Positions 14,017 to 19,344 of a stretch of DNA of 19,344 nt are shown piece after piece. The notes under the pieces are model-generated. The model made no database searches, was not told the DNA's origin, and worked only from the letters and a program-made list of their open reading frames with translations. This stretch comes from CAYONM01 sp964405325 (GTDB taxonomy: Bacteria; Planctomycetota; UBA11346), in contig CAYONM010000047.1 in the NCBI GenBank assembly GCA_964405325.1, positions 1-19,344 of the forward strand, in the 5' to 3' direction. The position numbers and the translations under genes are program-made. Each line of letters starts with the position of its first letter. Position 1 is the first letter of the stretch.

Positions 14017-16731
14017 TCAGAGCCGGCGCATGCGCCACTGCGCCAGGTCGCGCCAGTCGGATCGTTCGCTGAGATCGGTATAGGCACGCGCGGCGGCGGC
14101 GGAATCGCCAGCGAACTCGGCGGCCAGGGCTTCGAACAGGGCCTTCGGCGCCAGACGCATGCTTACCGCCTCACTCACACGTCCCGGCACCTGCCCATGG
14201 AGCAGGCCATGCAGCAAGGGCTGAACCGTCGACAGCGCCTGCGCGCGTGGATCCGCCAGACAATCCTGGAGCACGGCACGGGCCTGATCTGGCCGCTGAT
14301 ATCCGAACTGGATCACCGCTCGTACCAGGGCCAGGCGCTGCGGCGGCTTCTTACGGGTCATCGGTGCCGCAGCACCGGCTGCCAAGGCCCGCTGCATTGC
14401 CTTTTCATCTGCTTGCCGCAAGGCATTACGCAGCTGCTGCCACCAATCCTGTTCGTCTGCAGCGTTGACCAGGATACGGACGCTGCCGCTGGCGATGATC
14501 CCTTCGGTTGCCGGCAGGGCACCGACAGCGGCTGTGAAATTCAGATCCGGCAGATCCGGCTCCAGTCGAAGCTGCTGCAAGAGCCAAGGATCCAATGCTG
14601 TCAGCATGTCGGCAAAGCGAGGCAGGAGCAGGTGATCCAACAGCACCCGGGCCCAAGCCCCCAGGCCATGTCCAAAGGCGAGCCCGCGATAATGTTTCGG
14701 CTGCAATTGGAATTTCCGTTGCCATTGCAGCAGCTGTGAGCCATAGCCGCGCATTTGATCAGCATCGACCCGATCGCCCACCGGAGCTTTTCTGTGCTGC
14801 CACAATTCGCTGCTCAGGCTCAGGAACAACTGCGCTCGCAGAGCTGTGTCGACATCCATGGCGCGAAGTTGTCCTCCGATGTGGGCAACGGCTGCCCAAT
14901 CCTGCTGTTGGATGGCTTCCAGACCCAATTGCAGCATGGCGGTACCACGCCAGTACCTCGGCACGGAGGCATCCGAGGCCACCATTACGCGATTGGCTGA
15001 AGCCTGATCGTGATGCCCGAGCAGCTCCAGACACCGGCTTTGCCGCAGCCGCACCCAGGCGCGCTCAGCCGGCGTCTGGCTGTGGTCAGCCGCCAGCCGA
15101 TACTCGCTCAAGGCTTCCGGTATCTGGCCTGCCAACAGCAACCGGTCGGCAATGGCATGGACCGGAACCACGGCACTGCGACTCAAGCGTTCAATGAGGA
15201 TATCATCGATCCGCAGTCGGTTGCGGGACGTTTCCAGTCCACAGCCGGCCAGGCCCGAACGACGGAATTGCAGCGGATCGTGATAGCGCAGCACCGTCTC
15301 ACCATCGATGTCCAGCGAGACCACGCCGTCAACCAGCTGAAAACAGAGGCGGTACGTTCTGCCCACCTGCAGCGCTTGCTGCATGGCGATGCCACTGACC
15401 ACACGTGGCTGGCCATCCAGACGACCATCACTGAGTAGCAACAGATTCTCACGCTCAAAGCCACCAATATGTACGGTCCAACCGGAAAAACGATCCGGAC
15501 CAAGAAAAGCATTACAGTTTTCGCCGCTGTGCAGTGGTGTCACCGTCCAACTGAGCCGTAGGTCGGAACCGATGCGGTGTCGCCATTGCCATGTGACCGC
15601 GCCCTGCCACCGCTTGGTCCAGCGGCTCTCCAAGGCGCCATCACGCAGCAGCCAAGGAGCCTTGCTATCGTCGATGGCCACGCGGATCTGCTGATCCTGC
15701 CGCCAGCGGGGATAGATCCGACATTCCCACAACTCCGGATCTGGCGGAGCCTCGAAGTCTTCGACGTGCACTACCTGCCAGCTGCGCTGGCGCAATGTCG
15801 CTTCTCGCAGCAGCATGTTGATCCAGCCGGATAGGCTCAGCACAAGCAAGATCAGCACCGCAGCGAAAGCGGGATGCCGGCGACTCCAACGCCAGCAACG
15901 CAACGGTAGAGGATCCGGACAGACGCTAGGTGCCTCGCCCGTCAGCAGAGCCTGCAGATCAGCGCGCAGCGCTGCCATGTCGGCATAGCGCTGCCGTGGC
16001 TCCGCCTGCAGGCAGGTGGCGAGCACCGCTTGTAAGCCTCGGGGCTGAATGGTATCACCGAGCCAATACCGCAAACTGGCGCCAATGCTGAAGACATCGC
16101 TGCGCGGGTCGCGGCTGGCACCCAGAAAGCATTCCGGCGCCGCGTAATCTGGAGCCTGCGGCACGGCCTGGTCATCGCTGTCCTCGTCACGCAGACGTGA
16201 ACTCCCCCAATCCACCAACACCGCCTGACCATCTTCGGTCAACAGGATGTTGCCCGGATGCACGTCACCGTGCACCAAGCCTTGGGCGTGCGCGTGCTGC
16301 AGGGCATCGACGATGGGCACGAGCGCCTGCAGACCGTGCCGCCAGGAAGGCGGTTTCGGCTGTCGCAACAGGCTGTGTCCCGGCACCAGGGGCATACAGA
16401 GCCAATGCAGTTCGCCCTCGGCGCGTCCGGCGTCGATCAAGGGCAGGATGTTGGGGTGATTCAGACGCGACAAGGCATACTGCTCGCGGCGCAGGCTCGC
16501 GGCGGCTTGGCATTGATCGGCAGGCACGAATTTGAAGGCCAGGCGGCGCCCCAACAGGCGATCCCGGACACTGAAGCTGACTCCGTGCGCATCCTGGCTG
16601 AAGGTCTGCTCATGCTGAAAACGAGGTAAATGGTATTCGGCATTGAGCCGCCGCAGCAACAGGCCCACAGCGGGCAGGCCATCCGTCAGCCCCGAAGCAT
16701 CACCGCCAAGACGAATCCGGACCTCAGCCAT
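14017..16731 (-). CDS. Transmembrane Ser/Thr protein kinase with concanavalin-like outer domain and TPR-like tail
   Basis: This 904-residue protein starts with a Hanks-type kinase domain: Lys67 (LAFKFVP), catalytic loop VHGDVHPGNILL with Asp156 and Asn161, the metal-binding DWG at Asp174, and DYAAPE. All catalytic residues are present, but HRD is HGD, DFG is DWG, and the glycine-rich loop is degenerate (DAHGVSFSV). A hydrophobic segment at about 289-308 (FAAVLILLVLSLSGWINMLL) is a single membrane helix. About residues 325-513 form a LamG-like beta sandwich (EDFEAPPDPELW to IDDILIERL), and the rest is helical and TPR-like. The start at 16731 overlaps the AraC stop by 8 nt, so translation is coupled. 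The frame is open further upstream, but MAEVRIRLGGD begins the protein-like sequence. The domain order suggests that outside ligand binding drives phosphorylation inside the cell. Confidence 0.85.
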   Translation of the reverse strand: MAEVRIRLGGDASGLTDGLPAVGLLLRRLNAEYHLPRFQHEQTFSQDAHGVSFSVRDRLLGRRLAFKFVPADQCQAAASLRREQYALSRLNHPNILPLIDAGRAEGELHWLCMPLVPGHSLLRQPKPPSWRHGLQALVPIVDALQHAHAQGLVHGDVHPGNILLTEDGQAVLVDWGSSRLRDEDSDDQAVPQAPDYAAPECFLGASRDPRSDVFSIGASLRYWLGDTIQPRGLQAVLATCLQAEPRQRYADMAALRADLQALLTGEAPSVCPDPLPLRCWRWSRRHPAFAAVLILLVLSLSGWINMLLREATLRQRSWQVVHVEDFEAPPDPELWECRIYPRWRQDQQIRVAIDDSKAPWLLRDGALESRWTKRWQGAVTWQWRHRIGSDLRLSWTVTPLHSGENCNAFLGPDRFSGWTVHIGGFERENLLLLSDGRLDGQPRVVSGIAMQQALQVGRTYRLCFQLVDGVVSLDIDGETVLRYHDPLQFRRSGLAGCGLETSRNRLRIDDILIERLSRSAVVPVHAIADRLLLAGQIPEALSEYRLAADHSQTPAERAWVRLRQSRCLELLGHHDQASANRVMVASDASVPRYWRGTAMLQLGLEAIQQQDWAAVAHIGGQLRAMDVDTALRAQLFLSLSSELWQHRKAPVGDRVDADQMRGYGSQLLQWQRKFQLQPKHYRGLAFGHGLGAWARVLLDHLLLPRFADMLTALDPWLLQQLRLEPDLPDLNFTAAVGALPATEGIIASGSVRILVNAADEQDWWQQLRNALRQADEKAMQRALAAGAAAPMTRKKPPQRLALVRAVIQFGYQRPDQARAVLQDCLADPRAQALSTVQPLLHGLLHGQVPGRVSEAVSMRLAPKALFEALAAEFAGDSAAAARAYTDLSERSDWRDLAQWRMRRL

Positions 16732-17548
16732 CCCGTTCCCAAAGCGGAATGCTGCGGCTGCTGCGATAATCGCTTGGTGAGCAGCCACAGCTCTGCTTGA
16801 AGGCGGCACCGAAGGCAGCGGTGCCGCTATAACCCAGACGATGAGCGATGCTGGCGATATCCAGATCGAGATCACGCAAGAGGTTGCAAGCGCGCCGCAT
16901 ACGCAACTCCTGCAGATGTCGACCGGGACTGATGCTCAAATGTTGGCGCATGACCCGGCTGAGCTGACGCTCACTGATGCCCAGGTCCCGGGCGATCTGC
17001 GCCACCCCGGCATCGCTCTCCACCGCCGCCGTCATCGCCTCGTGGATACGTCGCAGCAATTCGGAATCCGGATCGTCATGTCCCTGCTCGATGCTGTGTT
17101 CCAGCAGATTGGCCAGGATCCCCGCCACCAGACGCATGGCGTGCGCCAACCCCAGCTCGCCGCCATCCTCCACCATCTGCTGCAGTTGCCGCTGGGCCCA
17201 ACTTCCAGTCGGGAGACGCAGTTGCACGGCACGCTCGCGCAAACCCTCGATCATCTCGTCGAAGCCAGTGAACACGAAAACCAGACAGCGCCAGGGAGCC
17301 GACGAGGGGAGCACGGCGAGACGCGGATCCGGATAGGGCCGGAGCAGACAAGCGCCCGCCGGGACGCAGACGGCTTCGGCGCCATCGCGCAGCGACATTT
17401 CGCCGTCATGACCGAGCAACAGCATCCAGGTGCGACGATCGCTGGCGGGTTTACAAGCAGCTGAGAGCAGCATGCCATCCTCGCTGCTGACCTGTTGCAC
17501 CCAAAGGGGCAACGGCACGCCTGGCAGGTCGTTCAGCGCATCACTCAT
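16724..17548 (-). CDS. AraC-family transcriptional regulator
   Basis: This is a 274-residue regulator. The C-terminal AraC DNA-binding domain is complete, with a first helix-turn-helix at about 181-200 (GVAQIARDLGISERQLSRVM) and a second at about 230-251 (DIASIAHRLGYSGTAAFGAAFK), followed by the usual SPSDYR end. The N-terminal about 150 residues look like a cupin-type sensing domain (MLLLGHDGEMSLRDGAEAVC, then VPAGACLLRPYPDPRL). The start at 17548 (MSDALND) is the first Met after the upstream hairpin. The open frame continues back through the hairpin into the upstream gene, which argues against longer versions. No strong ribosome-binding site is visible. The stop overlaps the kinase start by 8 nt, so regulator and kinase are made together. 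Its ligand is unknown; its target is probably this operon or the neighbouring secreted proteins. Confidence 0.88.
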   Translation of the reverse strand: MSDALNDLPGVPLPLWVQQVSSEDGMLLSAACKPASDRRTWMLLLGHDGEMSLRDGAEAVCVPAGACLLRPYPDPRLAVLPSSAPWRCLVFVFTGFDEMIEGLRERAVQLRLPTGSWAQRQLQQMVEDGGELGLAHAMRLVAGILANLLEHSIEQGHDDPDSELLRRIHEAMTAAVESDAGVAQIARDLGISERQLSRVMRQHLSISPGRHLQELRMRRACNLLRDLDLDIASIAHRLGYSGTAAFGAAFKQSCGCSPSDYRSSRSIPLWERDG

Positions 17549-17612
17549 AGTAAACCATTCTGACTTCGACACCGCCGAATGCCACCAGACACTGCGCCCG
17601 ATAAAGGAACAA

Positions 17613-17638
17613 CCCGTCATTCCGTGCGGAATGACGGG
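17613..17638 (-). terminator. Probable intrinsic terminator or palindromic repeat
   Basis: The arms CCCGTCATTCC (17613-17623) and GGAATGACGGG (17628-17638) pair perfectly over 11 bp with a GTGC loop. On the minus strand a moderately T-rich tail (TTGTTCCTTTAT) follows. It lies 28 nt past the stop of the minus-strand gene at 17667 and before the AraC gene, the right place to end that transcript. GTCATTCC palindromes also occur as dispersed repeats in other genomes. Confidence 0.65.
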
Positions 17639-17666
17639 CTGCCCCGGCGCGATCGTCGTATCCTGA

Positions 17667-19030
17667 TCAGCCGCCGCCACCAGGCAGACCGGTGACAGCG
17701 ATGTCATCCACCCGCAGGCCACCGTTCCAGTTGGCATAGGCGCCCACTGAACCGTTGACATGGGTGCCGTCTGTGATGTCGAAGACCTCGACGTCGTCGA
17801 TGCTGATGCGGATGCTGTCCAGGCCATCCACTTCGATGGCGACCGTGTGCCAGGTATCCTTGGCGTAGCCCTTGTCGGTCACCGACCAGCTCTTGGTGAC
17901 CGAGCCGCCCACCACCCGTTCCAGTCGACGATGCCCGATGGCATCTGAATCCGGGCTACTGGAATCGTTGTCCCGGTCCATAATGAAGCGGTAGCAGTTA
18001 TCCTCATCGGTGACCGCGAATAAGACACCGATCTCGTCGTTGTCGTCGGAACGCACATCCACCGTGTAGGTGTAGTCGCTCCAGCCGCTGGTGTCGATGC
18101 CCGTGTAATAGGCATAGGCACGACCATCGTCGCTACTGGTGACCAGGGCACCGCCGTTGATCTGCCAATCGGCCTTCCCCCGATTGCTGCCGGTGGTCCA
18201 ATCGGCGAGGTCGCCGTCAAAGCTCTCATCCAGCAAGGTGATCAGGCCGCTGGCGGCGATGTCCACCGCGTTGATATCGCAGCTGCCACTGATGCAGCGG
18301 ACCTTGATGCCATAGCGACCCTGCACCAGCTCCACGTCACCGCTGAGACCAGAATCGCTGGCACCGCTGGCCACCAGGACGCGGTCATCCACCGCGATCT
18401 CCAAGCTCGCACCGCTGGTGGCGTCGACCGCGAAATTCCAGATGCCGCTTTCAGGAATGCGGACATGCCAACTCTTCCATTCGCCGACACCGAGAATGGT
18501 GCCGTGGTCGGTGCCGTTATAGTTGGTCGGGCCATGATAATTGTAGTTGGCCTCACCGTCACTGTAATGGTCATCCGCACAGCTCAGGCTGACCGGTGCC
18601 ACATAGCCCGCGCTGGCCTCCGAGTGCCACTCGTCGTTGAGTTCCAGGATCGCCTGGACCAGAGGCCGGCCCAGGGCCGAATCGGTCTCATAGACCCGCC
18701 AGGGCTTGTAATGCCACATGTGGAAGGCGCCGCCGAACTGTGCGAATCCATCGACGGCATTGCGATGCGCCTGCACTGCCCAGGGATGTTCGAAACGCCC
18801 CTTGAACCAGTGCCAGACGTCGAAACCTTCCCAGTCGCCGCCGGTGCTCATGCCGCCCTCGTAGGTGGTGGCAGTCAAACCTCAGTTTTGGGCGACGTCG
18901 CCATAATTCCGGGCCCGGTTCTCCCCTTTGCCGTCGTCGCTGCCGGTGGCGGCACCCTTGTAGGGGAAATTGCTGGCTTCGCTGCCACCGAAGAAGACGT
19001 CGACGCTCGCCTCAGCGATGCCGACAAGGG
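17667..19030 (-). pseudogene. Degraded secreted carbohydrate-active-like protein, CBM6-like plus LamG-like domains
   Basis: The main open part (18878 to 17667, 403 codons from a TTG) reads GLTATTYEGGMSTGGDWEGF, then a CBM6-like sandwich (HVRIPESGIWNFAVDATSGA to CDINAVDIAASG), then a LamG-like domain (LLDESFDGDLADWTTG to NGGLRVDDIAVTG). The frame clearly continues upstream of an in-frame TGA at 18884-18882, with protein-like sequence (SVDVFFGGSEASNFPY, then ENRARNYGDVAQN). It is lost at about 19030, where transposase sequence of the opposite strand begins. No signal peptide or proper start is present, so this is a 5'-truncated gene with a nonsense mutation. The YEGG motif resembles a catalytic segment seen in some secreted glycoside-hydrolase-like proteins, which is a weak inference. 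The C-terminal domain resembles the outer domain of the nearby kinase. Confidence 0.65.
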
Positions 19031-19070
19031 CAGTTGACTGACGCCCATTGCCTGCTGTCACATTGAGGGA

Positions 19071-19344
19071 CGTCCGCTGAGCCTTGACGAATATCTGACG
19101 CTACTGGATATCACCAGTCGGGTATTGGTTTCCGGCAAGCGAGGGGGGATTCCTCCTGAACTGGCACCGATTCTGCAACGATTGGATAGAGATCTTGAGA
19201 ATTGGCTGACCTGTATGTTTGGGTTCCGGCAGTTTCTTGGAGCGGCAGTTGGGCGCTTGGCTTCGCGGGCGCTTGAGGCTGGCAGACGCGGGCTGCGCTG
19301 GATGCAGAATCGCTGTGGGCTGTTTTGCTGGAGAACCGCTCGCT
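19071..19344 (+). pseudogene. 3' part of a REP-associated/IS200-like transposase, 5' end lost
   Basis: The plus-strand frame reads PLSLDEYLTLLDITSRVLVS, then GKRGGIPPELAPILQRLDRD, then LENWLTC, and stays open to the window edge. This matches the well-conserved C-terminal region of Y1 (HUH) transposases of the REP-associated type, where SLDEYLxLLDWTGR and KRGAIPxxLAPILERL are typical. The catalytic HUH and Tyr lie in the N-terminal domain and are absent. Upstream the frame hits TGA at 19035-19037, and the DNA there belongs to the minus-strand secreted-protein remnant. The element is therefore truncated and probably broke that gene. Confidence 0.65.

Noticed and set aside
18882..18884. Selenocysteine or recoded TGA
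   Set aside because: No redox-type Cys/Sec context and no evident downstream stem-loop with a SECIS-like position. The gene is also truncated, so decay is simpler.

Overview
Organism. The window is GC-rich and codes densely on both strands. Its gene mix points to the PVC group (Lentisphaerota, Kiritimatiellota or Planctomycetota) with at least partly anaerobic metabolism. The pointers are a hydrazine-synthase-alpha-like triheme cytochrome, secreted PQQ-type and Asp-box propellers, an oxygen-sensitive glycyl radical enzyme with its activase, a GntR-LacI hybrid regulator, sulfatase remnants, and LamG/concanavalin-like secreted proteins beside a transmembrane Ser/Thr kinase. There is no rRNA, tRNA or other phylogenetic marker here, so this placement is an inference.

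Layout. 1-1603: yidD on the minus strand, diverging from a two-domain Rid-family protein on the plus strand. 1623-7181: three secreted proteins on the minus strand. They are a triheme HzsA-like protein (4644-7181), then, after a repeat-rich 350 bp gap, a PQQ-like propeller and a six-Asp-box propeller that overlap by ATGA. 7182-7484: an intergenic stretch with a good promoter, a palindrome and a 73 bp MITE-like element. 7485-11800: a glycyl radical enzyme cassette, with enzyme and activase on the minus strand and a divergent GntR-LacI regulator on the plus strand. The shared 103 bp intergenic region carries a 17-bp-spaced promoter and overlapping palindromes.

11801-12999 is decayed DNA. It holds two sulfatase 3' ends in opposite orientations, one with a frameshift in a CG run, plus short repeats and a strong GC hairpin. 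13000-17548 is a minus-strand run: an AraC regulator overlaps by 8 nt a membrane-spanning Ser/Thr kinase with a concanavalin-like outer domain and TPR-like helices, followed by a secreted LamG-like/FN3 protein. 17613-17638 is a perfect hairpin. 17667-19030 is a degraded secreted protein with an in-frame TGA. The right edge (19071-19344) is the 3' end of a REP-associated-type transposase.

How the genes may work together. The clearest metabolic unit is the glycyl radical enzyme, activase and sugar-type regulator. The enzyme's active-site motif is GCGEY where characterised dehydratases and lyases usually have GCVE, and its radical loop is RVGGW where RVxGY is usual, so I cannot assign a substrate. 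The second unit of interest is the AraC-kinase-secreted-protein run. The kinase's extracytoplasmic domain has the same beta-sandwich layout as the secreted proteins on both sides, which suggests one module that senses and handles a surface ligand, perhaps a polysaccharide. No described defence system, CRISPR array or prophage was seen.
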